From Clostridia bacterium (GTDB lineage: Bacteria; Bacillota; Clostridia; Oscillospirales; Acutalibacteraceae): 64,000 nucleotides of DNA. The notes beneath the pieces were generated by a model. The model worked only from the letters and a program-made list of their open reading frames with translations, had not been told where the DNA came from and searched no databases. Where the stretch lies: contig JAFYVN010000011.1 of the NCBI GenBank assembly GCA_017549105.1, forward strand, positions 124,001 through 188,000. The letters are read 5' to 3'. A program made the position numbers and the translations under genes. Below, piece by piece: positions 1 to 10,100 of the stretch (position 1 is its first letter; each line of letters opens with the position of its first letter).

Positions 1-155
1 TCAGTTGCCTTCTTGCGGCTCTGACCGTGCTGGCCGGGAGCATATGCTCTACGCTCTACAGCACACTTGCCGGTGTAGCAACGCTCACCCTTGAGGTAAA
101 GCTTCTTGCCTTCACGGCGGCACAGTTTACATACCGCACCGGTATATCTTGCCAT
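1..155 (-). CDS. rpsD: 30S ribosomal protein S4, N-terminal part (runs off the window)
   Basis: This is the first 51 codons of S4, the primary 16S rRNA-binding protein that nucleates the small-subunit body and, in many bacteria, represses its own operon. The translation starts [16 protein letters not shown]. Cys9, Cys12, Cys26 and Cys31 form the zinc-binding site of the C+ form of S4. The ATG at 153-155 follows a GGAGG ribosome site and lies 27 nt after the S11 stop. It closes the visible part of the operon; rpoA and rplQ would be expected beyond position 1 but cannot be seen. Confidence 0.95.
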   Translation of the reverse strand, partial: MARYTGAVCKLCRREGKKLYLKGERCYTGKCAVERRAYAPGQHGQSRKKAT

Positions 156-182
156 ATGTGTTACACCTCCAAAATATTCTGG

Positions 183-584
183 TTACACGCGCCTTCTCTT
201 GGGCGGGCGGCATCCGTTGTGAGGAATGGGAGTAACATCCTTAATCATGTTAACTTCCAGACCTGCTGTCTGAAGAGCTCTGATAGCCGCTTCACGTCCC
301 TGGCCGGGGCCCTTAACATAAACTTCAACTGTCTTCATGCCGTGGTCGATAGCAATCTTAGCTGCTGTCTCGGCTGCAGTCTGTGCTGCGAAGGGAGTTG
401 ATTTCTTTGAGCCGCGGAAGCCCATTTCACCGGCACTTGCCCATGAAACTGCATTACCCTGGGTATCAGTGATTGTAACGATAGTGTTGTTAAAGGTGGA
501 TTGGATATGGGCTGCACCGCGTTCGATATTCTTGCGTTCGCGGCGTCTGCGAGTACCTGTTGTCTTTTTTGCTGCTTTAGCCAT
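183..584 (-). CDS. rpsK: 30S ribosomal protein S11
   Basis: S11 sits on the platform of the small subunit and contacts the mRNA near the Shine-Dalgarno helix. The protein is 133 aa from the ATG at 582-584 ([10 protein letters not shown]), the usual length, and ends in the conserved basic tail [11 protein letters not shown] 12-residue upstream extension of the frame is rejected because the GAGGAGG ribosome site lies directly before the chosen ATG. It starts 16 nt after the S13 stop and is co-transcribed with S13 and S4. Confidence 0.97.
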   Translation of the reverse strand: MAKAAKKTTGTRRRRERKNIERGAAHIQSTFNNTIVTITDTQGNAVSWASAGEMGFRGSKKSTPFAAQTAAETAAKIAIDHGMKTVEVYVKGPGQGREAAIRALQTAGLEVNMIKDVTPIPHNGCRPPKRRRV

Positions 585-600
585 GATATCCCTCCTCGAC

Positions 601-969
601 TTACTTCTTCTTGTTTGCAATGGTCTTCTTGGGACCCTTGCGTGTACGAGCGTTTGTCTTTGATCTCTGACCTCTTACGGGGAGACCTTTTCTGTGACGA
701 ACGCCACGATAGCATCCGATTTCGATGAGTCTCTTGATGTCGAATGCGGTTTCTCTGCGAAGATCACCTTCTACAGTAAGGTTATGCTCGATGTAATCAC
801 GAAGCTTTGAAACATCTTCTTCGGTCATATCCTTAACTCTGAGATCGGGATCAACGCCGGTTGCTGCGATAATGTCGCTTGCAGTCTTACGACCTATACC
901 GTAGATATAAGTAAGAGCAATTTCAATTCTCTTCTCTCTGGGCAGGTCAACACCTGAAATACGCGCCAT
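601..969 (-). CDS. rpsM: 30S ribosomal protein S13
   Basis: S13 (122 aa) is in the head of the small subunit and makes bridges to 23S rRNA and L5. The start [24 protein letters not shown] and the basic C-terminal region [19 protein letters not shown] are typical of the family. It follows rpmJ by 42 nt and precedes rpsK by 16 nt in the alpha-operon part of the cluster. Confidence 0.97.
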   Translation of the reverse strand: MARISGVDLPREKRIEIALTYIYGIGRKTASDIIAATGVDPDLRVKDMTEEDVSKLRDYIEHNLTVEGDLRRETAFDIKRLIEIGCYRGVRHRKGLPVRGQRSKTNARTRKGPKKTIANKKK

Positions 970-1011
970 TTGTCAGTTGCACCTCCAAATAAACTTGGTT
1001 TTACGTCGGGA

Positions 1012-1364
<353 letters not shown>

Positions 1365-1387
1365 AATAACCTCCTAAGTTGTTGCCG

Positions 1388-1624
1388 TTAATTCTGCATT
1401 AACTGTCTGAGTGCTTTTTTTAGAGCTTTGTTTGTTCTCATGTCGTTTTCCGTAACGGATAATCCGACGCACTCGACATGCCGAATATTTTTGCTTTTTG
1501 GTCTATCAATCGGACGTTCTTTTCCGTCGCAGACAAGAACCGAGCCGTTTTCGCTCTGCATTACTGCAAGAAGCCTGCCCTTATCTCTGCCCGCCAGCGA
1601 TTTTACAACCGTTCCTTTTTCCAT
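1388..1624 (-). CDS. KOW-domain RNA-binding protein (L14e-like)
   Basis: This is a 78-aa protein from the ATG at 1622-1624, which has AAGGTGG five bases upstream. A GTG three codons earlier in the same frame overlaps that ribosome site and is less likely. The N-terminal KOW motif (KGTVVKSLAGRDKGRLLAVM) and basic C-terminus resemble the L14e-like KOW proteins encoded between map and infA in Clostridia. A role in RNA or ribosome binding is expected from the family, but its precise function is not established. It starts 10 nt after the map stop. Confidence 0.85.
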   Translation of the reverse strand: MEKGTVVKSLAGRDKGRLLAVMQSENGSVLVCDGKERPIDRPKSKNIRHVECVGLSVTENDMRTNKALKKALRQLMQN

Positions 1625-1634
1625 AAGCCCCACC

Positions 1635-2384
1635 TTAAATCTTGGTAAGGATTACGGGACCGTTTGAAGTAATCGCAATTGTATGCTCGAAATGAGCCGA
1701 AAGTGAACCGTCCCTTGTTTTAATAGTCCAACCGTCAGGCAACTGCCTGATGCCTGCACCGCCCATATTTATCATGGGTTCGATGGCAATTGTCATGCCG
1801 GGGAGCAGGCGCACACCTCGACCGGGTGTGCCGAAATTCGGTACGCTGGGGTCCTCATGCATCTGCTTTCCGACTCCGTGGCCCGTAAACTCACGAACCA
1901 CCGAAAAGCCTCTTTCCTCGCAATACCTTTGGATTGTTGAACCGATATCGCCGATTCTGCCGCCTGCGACAGCCATCTTGATGCCTTCGTAAAGACTCTC
2001 TCTTGTGGTATCGCACAGCCGCTGAGCTTCGGGAGAAATATCCCCCGCCGCAAAAGTAGCGGCATTATCGCCGACATAGCCGTTGAAGGTCGCGCCTACG
2101 TCAATGCTGACGATTTCGCCCGCCTTGATTATGCGCTTCTTGCTGGGAATGCCGTGAATGACCTCATCGTTTATGGAAATGCATGTAGCAGCAGGATATC
2201 CGCTATAACCTTTGAAGGTCGGGATTGCGCCGTTCTTCACTATGAAGTCGTGAGCAATGCGATTGATTTCTTCCGTGGAAACCCCGGGTTCAACCGCCTC
2301 GCCTGCTGCCTTTAATGCTCCTGCAGCGATAACGCACGCCTCTTTCATAAGGCTGAGTTCTCTTGTTGTTTTGAGCACTATCAT
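1635..2384 (-). CDS. map: methionine aminopeptidase, type I
   Basis: Map (249 aa) removes the initiator methionine from nascent proteins. The pita-bread-fold metal ligands are all visible: Asp in SIDVG, Asp in GYVGDNA, His in FTGHGVG, Glu in IAIEP and Glu in AHFEHT. Length and motif order fit type Ia enzymes without an N-terminal extension. It lies 43 nt after secY. The adk gene usually found between secY and map in Firmicutes is absent here. Confidence 0.96.
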   Translation of the reverse strand: MIVLKTTRELSLMKEACVIAAGALKAAGEAVEPGVSTEEINRIAHDFIVKNGAIPTFKGYSGYPAATCISINDEVIHGIPSKKRIIKAGEIVSIDVGATFNGYVGDNAATFAAGDISPEAQRLCDTTRESLYEGIKMAVAGGRIGDIGSTIQRYCEERGFSVVREFTGHGVGKQMHEDPSVPNFGTPGRGVRLLPGMTIAIEPMINMGGAGIRQLPDGWTIKTRDGSLSAHFEHTIAITSNGPVILTKI

Positions 2385-2427
2385 GCTAATCCTCCGTAAA
2401 TTGTAAGCCGAAGCTTACCGAAAAACA

Positions 2428-3783
2428 TTAATCAAGGAAGCCCTTGTAATGTCTCATCATCATCTGGCTTTCGAGCTGCTTAACTGTTTCAAGAGCAACA
2501 CCTACAAGAATGATGATTGATGTACCGCCGAGTGAAACGTTCATTGTTGCACCTTCGCTCCACATATTGAGGAAGAAGGAAGAAATCTGTGAGAAGAGAA
2601 TCGGGAAGAGAGCTACAACGCTGAGAAGAAGAGCACCGAGAAGTGTCATTCTGTTGAGAATCTTCGCGATATATCTTGAGGTGGGTTCGCCGGGACGAAT
2701 GCCGGGGATTGAACCGCCGTTGTCACGGATATTCTTTGACATTTCAATGGGGTTATACTGAATGCTTGAATAGAAATAAGCAAACGCAATGATGAATACG
2801 AAATAAATGATGCTGTATGCCCAGTGGTCATAAGCGAAGATTCCGAAGAATCCGTCCCAGAAACCGCCTTCCTTAATCTTTGATGAAACGAACATCTCGA
2901 TTGTGGGAGGAAGTGAAAGAATTGATGAAGCGAAGATAACGGGCATAACACCTGACATATTAACCTTGATGGGAATATGAGTGCTCTGGCCGCCGTACAT
3001 CTTTCTGCCAACAACTCTCTTAGCATACTGCACGGGGATTCTTCTTTCTGCGTTGTCCATCCATACGATAAAAGCAATCATAAGGATGAGGCAAACTGCT
3101 ACGAAAGGAGAAAGGAAGTAGTACGGACCGCCAAGGCGGATGTAACCGTTTTCGGGTCCGAAGAGTGTTGTGATGAGAGTGGGGATTCTTGAAACGATAC
3201 CTGCGAAAAGGATCATCGAGATACCGTTACCGATACCCTTTTCGTTAATTCTCTCGCCGAGCCACATGATAAGGGCTGTACCGGCTGTGAAGCAGAGAAT
3301 GATAACGGTTGCCTGGAAGACTGCAGCAAAGCCTGTGAAGTTTGCACCTGCGGCATCCTTTACAAGGTAACCCTGGCTGCGGAGATAGAAGTAGTAAGCT
3401 GTACTCTGGAGAAGACCGAGAGCGATAGTTACGAAGCGAGTGATGGAAGCAATCTTCTTGCGGCCTTCCTCGCCTTCCTTCTGAAGTCTTTCAAGGGCGG
3501 GAATTGCAACTGCGAGCAGCTGCATAATAATCGAGCTGTTGATGTAGGGTGTGATTGACATAGCGAAAACTGTTCCGTATGTGAATGCATCACCGGTCAT
3601 CATAGCAAGATAGTTCATGAATGTGCCTGCATTGGGGTCGCCGATGATACCGGCTTCACCGATGTCAGTGAAAGGTACAGGGATCGCTGAACCGATTCTG
3701 AAAATGAGGATGATCAGAGCTGTGTAGATCATCTTTTTACGAAGGTCAGCGATTTTCCATGCATTAACGATTGTCTGAAGCAC
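2428..3783 (-). CDS. secY: preprotein translocase subunit SecY
   Basis: SecY (451 aa) is the channel of the SecYEG protein-export complex in the membrane. About ten membrane segments are evident, beginning with MIYTALIILIFRIGSAIPVP, and the cytoplasmic loop contains the conserved RIPVQYAKRVVGRKM. The C-terminal MMMRHYKGFL is typical. The start lies one base after the L15 stop, implying translational coupling with rplO. Confidence 0.97.
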   Translation of the reverse strand: MLQTIVNAWKIADLRKKMIYTALIILIFRIGSAIPVPFTDIGEAGIIGDPNAGTFMNYLAMMTGDAFTYGTVFAMSITPYINSSIIMQLLAVAIPALERLQKEGEEGRKKIASITRFVTIALGLLQSTAYYFYLRSQGYLVKDAAGANFTGFAAVFQATVIILCFTAGTALIMWLGERINEKGIGNGISMILFAGIVSRIPTLITTLFGPENGYIRLGGPYYFLSPFVAVCLILMIAFIVWMDNAERRIPVQYAKRVVGRKMYGGQSTHIPIKVNMSGVMPVIFASSILSLPPTIEMFVSSKIKEGGFWDGFFGIFAYDHWAYSIIYFVFIIAFAYFYSSIQYNPIEMSKNIRDNGGSIPGIRPGEPTSRYIAKILNRMTLLGALLLSVVALFPILFSQISSFFLNMWSEGATMNVSLGGTSIIILVGVALETVKQLESQMMMRHYKGFLD

Positions 3784-3784
3784 G

Positions 3785-4228
3785 TTAGATCACCTCTGCC
3801 TTTCCTCCGGCAGCTTCGATCTTTGATTTTGCGCTATCTGAAAAAGCATTTGCCTGAACGGTGAGCTTCTTCGAAATTTCGCCATTACCCAAAATCTTTA
3901 CGCCGTCCAAAGTCTTCTTAATAATGCCTTTCTCGATAAGAGCGTCGATAGTAACGGTAGCACCGTCCTCGAAATACTTATCAAGAGTTGCAATATTGGT
4001 TATTGCCATCTCTGTTGCAAAGATGTTGTTGAATCCTCTCTTGGGGATTCTTCTCTGAAGGGGCATCTGACCGCCTTCAAAGCCGGCACGCATACCTCTG
4101 CCTGCACGTGCCTTCTGACCTTTATGACCCTTACCGGCTGTTTTACCCTGACCTGATGCGGGGCCACGGCCGATACGCTTACGCTCTTTAGCTGAGCCTG
4201 CTGCGGGTGAGAGATCGTGCAACTTCAT
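3785..4228 (-). CDS. rplO: 50S ribosomal protein L15
   Basis: L15 (147 aa) is a late-assembly protein of the large subunit. The N-terminus [20 protein letters not shown], with its Gly/Arg/Lys-rich extended region ([18 protein letters not shown]), is diagnostic. Its ATG shares one base with the L30 stop codon at 4228, and its stop is one base from the secY start, so L30, L15 and SecY are tightly coupled. Confidence 0.97.
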   Translation of the reverse strand: MKLHDLSPAAGSAKERKRIGRGPASGQGKTAGKGHKGQKARAGRGMRAGFEGGQMPLQRRIPKRGFNNIFATEMAITNIATLDKYFEDGATVTIDALIEKGIIKKTLDGVKILGNGEISKKLTVQANAFSDSAKSKIEAAGGKAEVI

Positions 4229-4419
4229 TAGTTTGCACCTCCTTGCTCGCTGGTCTCAACAAGGTGAGAAATCTTCTTTACCTTGCCCTGAGTAGCAGCG
4301 TTGTCCGGCTGAACTGAAACGTCGCCGATTTTATGAAGACCAAGTGCATGGGCGGTTGCGATCTGGGGCTTGGTGCTTCCAATAAGGCTCTTAACGAGCT
4401 TTACCTGAATATCTGCCAT
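4228..4419 (-). CDS. rpmD: 50S ribosomal protein L30
   Basis: L30 (63 aa) is recognised from the N-terminal strand [20 protein letters not shown] and the segment ALGLHKIGD. The C-terminal tail ([11 protein letters not shown]) is slightly longer than in minimal L30 proteins. It follows rpsE by 15 nt and its stop overlaps the rplO start by one base. Confidence 0.95.
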   Translation of the reverse strand: MADIQVKLVKSLIGSTKPQIATAHALGLHKIGDVSVQPDNAATQGKVKKISHLVETSEQGGAN

Positions 4420-4434
4420 TGTAATCCGCCCTCC

Positions 4435-4935
4435 TTAACCTAAAATTTCTTTTGCAGACTTGCCGCGGATAGCAGCAACTTCTTCTACATTGCGAAGTTT
4501 TGAAAGTCCGTCGATTGTAGCTCTTACAACGTTAGTAGGATTGTTTGAACGAAGAGCCTTTGTACGGATATCCTTGATACCTACTGTTTCAACAACTGCA
4601 CGAACGGGGCCGCCTGCGATAACGCCGGTACCGGGTGCAGCGGGCTTGAGAAGAACAACGCCTGCGCCGAACTTGCCGATGATTTCATGAGGGATTGTTG
4701 AGCCCTTGAGAGCTACCTTCATGAGATTCTTCTTAGCATCTTCGATGCCCTTACGGATAGCGTCGGGAACTTCACCTGATTTGCCAAGTCCGAAACCGAT
4801 AATGCCATTGCCGTCGCCGACAACAACGATAGCCGCAAACTTAAAGATACGACCGCCCTTTACGGTTTTGGAAACACGGTTAATGGCTACTACGCGCTCT
4901 GTGAGCTCATATGCCGATGCATCAATCTTAGCCAA
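4435..4935 (-). CDS. rpsE: 30S ribosomal protein S5
   Basis: S5 (166 aa) takes part in decoding accuracy and mRNA entry. The double-stranded-RNA-binding N-terminal domain ([20 protein letters not shown]) is followed by the C-terminal domain with [20 protein letters not shown] and the ending [13 protein letters not shown]. It starts 17 nt after rplR. Confidence 0.97.
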   Translation of the reverse strand: MAKIDASAYELTERVVAINRVSKTVKGGRIFKFAAIVVVGDGNGIIGFGLGKSGEVPDAIRKGIEDAKKNLMKVALKGSTIPHEIIGKFGAGVVLLKPAAPGTGVIAGGPVRAVVETVGIKDIRTKALRSNNPTNVVRATIDGLSKLRNVEEVAAIRGKSAKEILG

Positions 4936-4952
4936 AAGTATTCCTCCCCTTC

Positions 4953-5312
4953 TTAGAACTTGAGGCCACCCTCGCGGGCGCCGTCGGCCAGTTCCTTAAC
5001 ACGGCCGTGATAGATATAGCCGCCACGGTCGAAAACGCAGTTTTCGATACCCTTTTCTGCGGCACGTTTTGCAATTAATTCGCCCACTTTGTGAGCAGCA
5101 GACTTATTTCCGCCGTATTCCTCGAAATCCTTCTCAACAGTTGATGCGGACACAAGGGTAACACCCTTAACGTCGTCTATTAACTGAGCGTAGATATTCT
5201 GGAGGGAGCGGAATACATTAAGGCGAGGACATTCAGCTGTGCCAGAAATCTTAGCACGGACTCTCTTATGGCGAGTCTGTCTAGCCTTATTGCTGTCCGG
5301 TCTGTTAACCAT
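4953..5312 (-). CDS. rplR: 50S ribosomal protein L18
   Basis: L18 (119 aa) binds 5S rRNA together with L5 and L25. Recognised from [20 protein letters not shown], the strand [12 protein letters not shown] and the C-terminal block [20 protein letters not shown]. The spacing of 17-23 nt to its neighbours and full family length leave no doubt about identity. Confidence 0.97.
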   Translation of the reverse strand: MVNRPDSNKARQTRHKRVRAKISGTAECPRLNVFRSLQNIYAQLIDDVKGVTLVSASTVEKDFEEYGGNKSAAHKVGELIAKRAAEKGIENCVFDRGGYIYHGRVKELADGAREGGLKF

Positions 5313-5335
5313 AATTTTTCACTCCTTAATTAGAC

Positions 5336-5881
5336 TTATTTGCCGCCCTTACCGGCCTTGCCTTCCTTACGGCGGATATATTCGTCGACATACTTGATGC
5401 CCTTGCCCTTATAGGGTTCGGGAGGTCTCTTTTCGCGAACATTAGCAGCAAACTGTCCGACCTTCTGCTTGTCGGGACCTGAGATAACGATCTTGTTGGG
5501 GTTGGGAACTTCAACTGTTACACCTTCGGGAGCGGTCATAACAACGTCGTGTGAATAACCGATCTTGAGGGTAAGTACCTGACCCTTAACTTCGCAACGG
5601 TAACCGATACCGTTAACTTCGAGTTCCTTCTTGAAGGTCTCGTTAACGCCTGTTACCATGTTGTTGATGAGTGTTCTTGTAAGACCATGAAGTGATCTGT
5701 TTTCTTTGTTGTCATTGGGGCGGCTTACATTGATTTCAGCGCCTTCAATTTCAACCTTCATGTTGGGATGAAGCTCTCTTGTAAGAGTGCCCTTGGGACC
5801 CTTAACGGTAATTGTTGTGCCGTCAAGCTTCACTTCCACACCTGCGGGGATAGCAATAGGTTTCTTACCTATACGTGACAT
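5336..5881 (-). CDS. rplF: 50S ribosomal protein L6
   Basis: L6 (181 aa) lies near the factor-binding site of the large subunit. The start MSRIGKKPIAIPAGVEVKLD, the duplicated alpha/beta domains and the C-terminal RPPEPYKGKGIKYVDEYIRR are typical. It starts 13 nt after the S8 stop. Confidence 0.97.
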   Translation of the reverse strand: MSRIGKKPIAIPAGVEVKLDGTTITVKGPKGTLTRELHPNMKVEIEGAEINVSRPNDNKENRSLHGLTRTLINNMVTGVNETFKKELEVNGIGYRCEVKGQVLTLKIGYSHDVVMTAPEGVTVEVPNPNKIVISGPDKQKVGQFAANVREKRPPEPYKGKGIKYVDEYIRRKEGKAGKGGK

Positions 5882-5894
5882 TTACGGCACCTCC

Positions 5895-6293
5895 TTACCA
5901 GATAAATGCAAGAACTTCGCCGCCAACGTTGGCCTTGCGTGCGTCCTTGTCAGTCATAACGCCTTTTGATGTTGAGAGGATGGCAATGCCGATGCCCTTC
6001 ATAACTCTGGGCATATCCTCACAGTTTGTGTAAATTCTCAGACCGGGCTTTGAAACTCTGCGAAGACCGGTGATAACCTGAGACTTGTTGGGACCGTACT
6101 TAAGAGCGATTTCGATCATACCCTGTTTTCCGTCGTCCTCAACCTTAAATCCTTTAATATATCCCTCATCAAGAAGAATCTGAGCAATCGCTTTCTTCAT
6201 GTTAGATGCGGGAACCTTCACTGTATCGTGCTTAGCCGCATTCGCATTGCGGATACGGGTGAGCATATCAGCGATGGAATCAGTAATCTGCAT
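5895..6293 (-). CDS. rpsH: 30S ribosomal protein S8
   Basis: S8 (132 aa) binds the central domain of 16S rRNA and is the translational repressor of the spc operon in Escherichia coli; whether that holds here is unknown. The start [20 protein letters not shown] and the C-terminal block [20 protein letters not shown] are diagnostic. It lies 29 nt after the S14 gene. Confidence 0.97.
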   Translation of the reverse strand: MQITDSIADMLTRIRNANAAKHDTVKVPASNMKKAIAQILLDEGYIKGFKVEDDGKQGMIEIALKYGPNKSQVITGLRRVSKPGLRIYTNCEDMPRVMKGIGIAILSTSKGVMTDKDARKANVGGEVLAFIW

Positions 6294-6322
6294 ACTGGTT
6301 TACCTCCTTTGCAATTGCTCAA

Positions 6323-6508
6323 TTACCAACTTGCTTTCTTAACGCCGGGAATCTGACCTGCGTGAGCCAGCTCTCTGAAGCAGATACGGCAAACGCCGTA
6401 CTTGCGAAGATAAGCATGGGGTCTTCCGCAGATCTTACATCTGTTGTACGCTCTTGTGCTGTACTTTGCAGGGCGAGCCTGCTTAACTTTCATTGATGTC
6501 TTTGCCAC
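6323..6508 (-). CDS. rpsZ: 30S ribosomal protein S14, type Z
   Basis: This 61-aa S14 is the short zinc-binding form of Firmicutes and Actinobacteria, not the long zinc-free form. Its Cys24-x2-Cys27 and Cys40-x2-Cys43 pairs ([16 protein letters not shown] and CRICFRE) bind the metal. It starts 12 nt after the L5 stop. Confidence 0.97.
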   Translation of the reverse strand: MAKTSMKVKQARPAKYSTRAYNRCKICGRPHAYLRKYGVCRICFRELAHAGQIPGVKKASW

Positions 6509-6520
6509 GGTATTCCCTCC

Positions 6521-7063
6521 TTATCTTGCGAACGGAGCGCCCATAAGTGTGAGCAGCTCACGTGCTTCTTCGTCAGTATTTGCTGTTGTGACAAAGCAGA
6601 TGTCCATACCTCTTACCTTGTCAATCTTATCGTAGTCGATTTCGGGGAAGATGAGCTGTTCTTTAACACCCATGTTATAGTTGCCTCTTCCGTCGAATGA
6701 GTTGGGGTTGATACCTCTGAAGTCACGAACTCTGGGGAGAGCGAGGTTGAAGAGTCTGTCAAGGAACTCATACATTCTGTCGCCTCTGAGTGTAACCTTT
6801 GCACCGATAACCATGCCTTCACGGAGCTTGAAGTTAGCAACTGATTTCTTTGCCTTGCACTTAACAGGTGTCTGACCTGTGATCTGCTTAAGGTCGGAAA
6901 CAATAGCCTCAATTGACTTTGAGTTTGTGATTGCTTCGCCGCTTGAAACGTTGATAACGATCTTCTCGAGCTTCGGGATCTGCATAACACTCTTATATTC
7001 GAATTTCTTCATAAGAGCAGGTGCAACATCTTTGACATACATTTCTTTTAATCTTGCTGCCAT
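6521..7063 (-). CDS. rplE: 50S ribosomal protein L5
   Basis: L5 (180 aa) binds 5S rRNA and contacts P-site tRNA. It is recognised by [20 protein letters not shown], the block [20 protein letters not shown] and the C-terminal [20 protein letters not shown]. It lies 18 nt after rplX. Confidence 0.97.
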   Translation of the reverse strand: MAARLKEMYVKDVAPALMKKFEYKSVMQIPKLEKIVINVSSGEAITNSKSIEAIVSDLKQITGQTPVKCKAKKSVANFKLREGMVIGAKVTLRGDRMYEFLDRLFNLALPRVRDFRGINPNSFDGRGNYNMGVKEQLIFPEIDYDKIDKVRGMDICFVTTANTDEEARELLTLMGAPFAR

Positions 7064-7081
7064 TTGTTATGTCCTCCCTTA

Positions 7082-7405
7082 TTATTCAAACTCTGCAAGG
7101 CAGTCGCTCTTCTTACAAGTGCGGACTTTCTTGCCCTTGGAATTGATCTTGTGACCGGTTCTTGTGGGTCTGCCGCACTTGGGGCAGATAACCTGAACCT
7201 TGTCTGCATAGAGTGCGCTTTCAGCCTTAACAAGGCCGCCGGGCTCACCCATTCTGCGGGGCTTAACGTGCTTGGTTACGATGTTAACACCTTCAACGAT
7301 AACCTTACCTTCTGAAGGGCTGACTTCCATAACCTTGCCGCGCTTACCTCTGTACTTACCGTTGATTACTACTACTTCATCGCCTTTTTTAACATGCATC
7401 TTCAT
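7082..7405 (-). CDS. rplX: 50S ribosomal protein L24 with a four-cysteine C-terminus
   Basis: L24 (107 aa) starts large-subunit assembly by binding the 5' end of 23S rRNA. The KOW motif is near the N-terminus (VKKGDEVVVINGKYRGKRGK), followed by VNIVTKHVKPRRMGEPGGLV. The C-terminus carries Cys74-x2-Cys77 and Cys97-x4-Cys102, which could bind zinc; the second pair has unusual x4 spacing. It starts 11 nt after the L14 stop. Confidence 0.96.
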   Translation of the reverse strand: MKMHVKKGDEVVVINGKYRGKRGKVMEVSPSEGKVIVEGVNIVTKHVKPRRMGEPGGLVKAESALYADKVQVICPKCGRPTRTGHKINSKGKKVRTCKKSDCLAEFE

Positions 7406-7416
7406 AGCACCTCCGA

Positions 7417-7785
7417 TTAAAGTACTTCGGGAGCAAGTGAAAGAATCTTTGTGTAATCCTTTTCACGGAGCTCTCTAGCTACTGGTCCAAAGATACGTGT
7501 ACCTCTGGGGTTCTTATCTTCTTTAATGATGACGGCTGCATTCTCATCGAAGCGAATGTAAGTTCCGTCTTCACGGCGAAGGCCGCTTGCGGTGCGTACA
7601 ACTACCGCTTTAACAACATCGCCTTTTTTTACTACGCCACCGGGTGTTGCCTTTTTAACAGAAGCAACAACGACGTCGCCAATATTGGCATACCTCCTGC
7701 CGGAACCGCCGAGTACTCGGATACACATGATCTCCTTAGCACCGGTGTTATCGGCAACCTTGAGGTAACTCTGCTGCTGTATCAC
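7417..7785 (-). CDS. rplN: 50S ribosomal protein L14
   Basis: L14 (122 aa) forms an intersubunit bridge and is the docking site of the silencing factor RsfS. It is recognised by [20 protein letters not shown] and the C-terminal [20 protein letters not shown]. It follows rpsQ by 29 nt. Confidence 0.97.
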   Translation of the reverse strand: MIQQQSYLKVADNTGAKEIMCIRVLGGSGRRYANIGDVVVASVKKATPGGVVKKGDVVKAVVVRTASGLRREDGTYIRFDENAAVIIKEDKNPRGTRIFGPVARELREKDYTKILSLAPEVL

Positions 7786-7814
7786 AGTGTTTTCCTCCTT
7801 ACACTTCGGCTAAA

Positions 7815-8069
7815 TTACTTAGCCTTCTCAATGATTTCTACTACACGCCATCTCTTGTCCTTTGACAGGGGACGGGTTTCCATTACAAGGACACGGTCGC
7901 CCATGCCGCACTCGTTGTTTTCATCGTGTGCCTTAAGCTTGTATGTGTTGTTGATGATTTTCTTATAAAGAGGATGTCTGACCTTGTCCTTAACAGAAAC
8001 AACTACGGTCTTATCCATCTTATCGCTGGTAACAATACCAACGCGAGTTTTTCTGAGGTTTCTTTCCAT
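7815..8069 (-). CDS. rpsQ: 30S ribosomal protein S17
   Basis: S17 (84 aa) is a primary 16S rRNA-binding OB-fold protein. Visible family sequence: [39 protein letters not shown] and the C-terminal [16 protein letters not shown]. It lies 21 nt after rpmC. Confidence 0.97.
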   Translation of the reverse strand: MERNLRKTRVGIVTSDKMDKTVVVSVKDKVRHPLYKKIINNTYKLKAHDENNECGMGDRVLVMETRPLSKDKRWRVVEIIEKAK

Positions 8070-8090
8070 TGAACTTTAACCTCCCTTTCC

Positions 8091-8294
8091 TTACGCCTTA
8101 GTGCCGTGGAGTTCGATATCTCTCTGTACTGTCTTGATACGAGCGATATCTTTTTTAACGGCACTGATTCGCATCGGGTTGTCGAGCTGGTTTACGGCCT
8201 GCTGGAAGCGCAGCTTGAACAGCTCATCCTTCAGCTCAACGAGTTTAGCATCCAACTCTTTGGCGGAAAGTTTTCTGATTTCACTGGCTTTCAT
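8091..8294 (-). CDS. rpmC: 50S ribosomal protein L29
   Basis: L29 (67 aa) is a two-helix protein near the exit tunnel and part of the docking area for trigger factor and SRP. The sequence [20 protein letters not shown] with LKDELFKLRFQQAVNQLDNP is typical. Its ATG overlaps the L16 stop by one base at 8294. Confidence 0.97.
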   Translation of the reverse strand: MKASEIRKLSAKELDAKLVELKDELFKLRFQQAVNQLDNPMRISAVKKDIARIKTVQRDIELHGTKA

Positions 8295-8722
8295 TACTGC
8301 TCACCACCCATTTCTTCTTCTTTAGTAATAAATTTACATTTAATAGGAAGCTTGTTAGCTGCGAGACGCATAGCCTCACGAGCAAGTTCCACGTCAACAC
8401 CGGCGATTTCAAACATAACTCTGCCGGGCTTAACTACTGCTACCCAATACTCAGGTGAACCTTTACCTGAACCCATTCGGGTTTCAGCGGGCTTCTCTGT
8501 GATGGGCTTATCGGGGAAGATGTCAATCCAAACCTTACCGCCTCTCTTGATGTATCTTGTCATCGCGATACGGGCTGCTTCGATCTGGTTTGAGGTAATC
8601 CATGCGGGTTCAAGAGCTACAAGACCAAAATCGCCGTATGCAATCTTGTTACCTCTGGTAGCCTTACCCTTAAGTCTGCCTCTCTGCACTCTGCGGTGCT
8701 TAACACGCTTAGGTAAAAGCAT
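8294..8722 (-). CDS. rplP: 50S ribosomal protein L16
   Basis: L16 (142 aa) helps form the A-site region near the peptidyl-transferase centre. It is recognised by [40 protein letters not shown] and [20 protein letters not shown]. Both ends overlap neighbouring genes by one base (S3 stop and L29 start), indicating coupled translation. Confidence 0.97.
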   Translation of the reverse strand: MLLPKRVKHRRVQRGRLKGKATRGNKIAYGDFGLVALEPAWITSNQIEAARIAMTRYIKRGGKVWIDIFPDKPITEKPAETRMGSGKGSPEYWVAVVKPGRVMFEIAGVDVELAREAMRLAANKLPIKCKFITKEEEMGGEQ

Positions 8723-9408
8723 TACTGGTTACCTCCTTCTCTGCGTCTTCTAGGGCGTGAATTTGTTCTTCTGCTTTCGTGAAGAACTTCGCCTCTGTAA
8801 AGCCAAACCTTAACGCCGATACGGCCGTAGGTTGTCTTTGCCTCTGCAAAACCATAGTCAATGTCTGCTCTGATGGTCTGAAGAGGAATTGTACCTTCGT
8901 GGTAGGTTTCGCTTCTTGCGATTTCAGCACCGCCGAGACGGCCTGAAGCCTGAATCTTGATACCTCTTGCGCCAAGCTTCATAGCACGGCCGATAGCCTG
9001 CTTGAGAGCGCGGCGGTAAGAAACTCTTCTTTCGAGCTGAGCAGCGATGCTCTCAGCAACGAGCTGTGCATTAAGGTCGGGCTGCTTGATTTCGATGATG
9101 TTCAGCGAAACTTCTTTGCCGCCGAGCTTCTTCTCGCAAATCTTCTTGAGCTTTTCGATTTCTGCGCCCTGTCTGCCGATAACCATACCGGGCTTTGCAC
9201 AGTGGATGTTAACGTATACACGCTTTGCATCACGCTCGATTTCAACCTTGGGAACGCCTGCAGGAGCAAGCTTCTCAAGAAGGTACTCACGAAGTTCGTA
9301 GTCTTCAACGAGAGTATCACCGAACTTATTGGGATTTGCATACCAGCGAGATTCCCAGTTCTTAATAACACCGATTCTTAAACCGGTAGGATTAATTTTC
9401 TGTCCCAT
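8722..9408 (-). CDS. rpsC: 30S ribosomal protein S3
   Basis: S3 (228 aa) lines the mRNA entry channel and contributes to ribosomal helicase activity. The start [20 protein letters not shown], the KH-domain motif [20 protein letters not shown] and the C-terminal domain segment [16 protein letters not shown] are visible. It follows L22 by 20 nt. Confidence 0.97.
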   Translation of the reverse strand: MGQKINPTGLRIGVIKNWESRWYANPNKFGDTLVEDYELREYLLEKLAPAGVPKVEIERDAKRVYVNIHCAKPGMVIGRQGAEIEKLKKICEKKLGGKEVSLNIIEIKQPDLNAQLVAESIAAQLERRVSYRRALKQAIGRAMKLGARGIKIQASGRLGGAEIARSETYHEGTIPLQTIRADIDYGFAEAKTTYGRIGVKVWLYRGEVLHESRRTNSRPRRRREGGNQ

Positions 9409-9428
9409 TGTTTAACCTCCTCCTTCGC

Positions 9429-9776
9429 TTATTCCATTTCCTTGAGCACAAGGGTGATGTGTGATGTCTTTTTGTTTATACGGAATGCTCTGCCCTGTGC
9501 GCGGGGTCTGATTCTCTTGAGAGTGGGACCCTGGCTTACGCTGCACTCTGCAACGTAGAGCTTGGAAACATCCATATTATTATTGTTTTCAGCATTTGCG
9601 ATTGCTGACTTTAAAAGCTTCATCAAGGGTTCACACGCGGCCTTCGGCGTGTACTTGAGAATAGCCATTGCCTTTTCAGCAGGCTGATTGCGGATGAGAT
9701 CAAGCACAATCTGAACCTTACGAGGCGCAATACGGATATAAGTTGCTTTTGCTGTTGCAACTGCCATATCTGACAT
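9429..9776 (-). CDS. rplV: 50S ribosomal protein L22
   Basis: L22 (115 aa) has a beta-hairpin that reaches into the exit tunnel. It is recognised by [20 protein letters not shown] and the hairpin/C-terminal block [20 protein letters not shown]. The chosen start MSDMAVATA could be three codons long by an internal ATG (MAVATA); the first is kept because the ribosome site (AAAGGAG) is correctly spaced for it. Confidence 0.96.
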   Translation of the reverse strand: MSDMAVATAKATYIRIAPRKVQIVLDLIRNQPAEKAMAILKYTPKAACEPLMKLLKSAIANAENNNNMDVSKLYVAECSVSQGPTLKRIRPRAQGRAFRINKKTSHITLVLKEME

Positions 9777-9799
9777 TGTTAATACACTCCTTTCGCCGA

Positions 9800-10081
9800 T
9801 TATTTACCGTTGTTTGATGTTTTTGAACCTGCATGACCTTTGAAAGTTCTTGTAGGTGCAAACTCACCGAGCTTATGTCCGACCATATCTTCTGTTACAT
9901 ATACAGGAACATGCTTGCGTCCGTCGTGAACTGCAAATGTGTGGCCGACAAAGTCGGGGAAGATTGTTGATGAACGGCTCCAGGTCTTGAGAACCTGCTT
10001 TTCGCCAGCTTCATTCATCTTCTGAACTCTTTCGAGCAGTTTAGGCTGCACAAAAGGTCCTTTTTTAACGCTTCTGCCCAT
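9800..10081 (-). CDS. rpsS: 30S ribosomal protein S19
   Basis: S19 (93 aa) sits in the head of the small subunit next to S13. The start [20 protein letters not shown] and the conserved region [20 protein letters not shown] are diagnostic. It lies between rplB (19 nt) and rplV (23 nt). Confidence 0.97.
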   Translation of the reverse strand: MGRSVKKGPFVQPKLLERVQKMNEAGEKQVLKTWSRSSTIFPDFVGHTFAVHDGRKHVPVYVTEDMVGHKLGEFAPTRTFKGHAGSKTSNNGK

Positions 10082-10100
10082 TATTATCTGCTCCTTTCAC

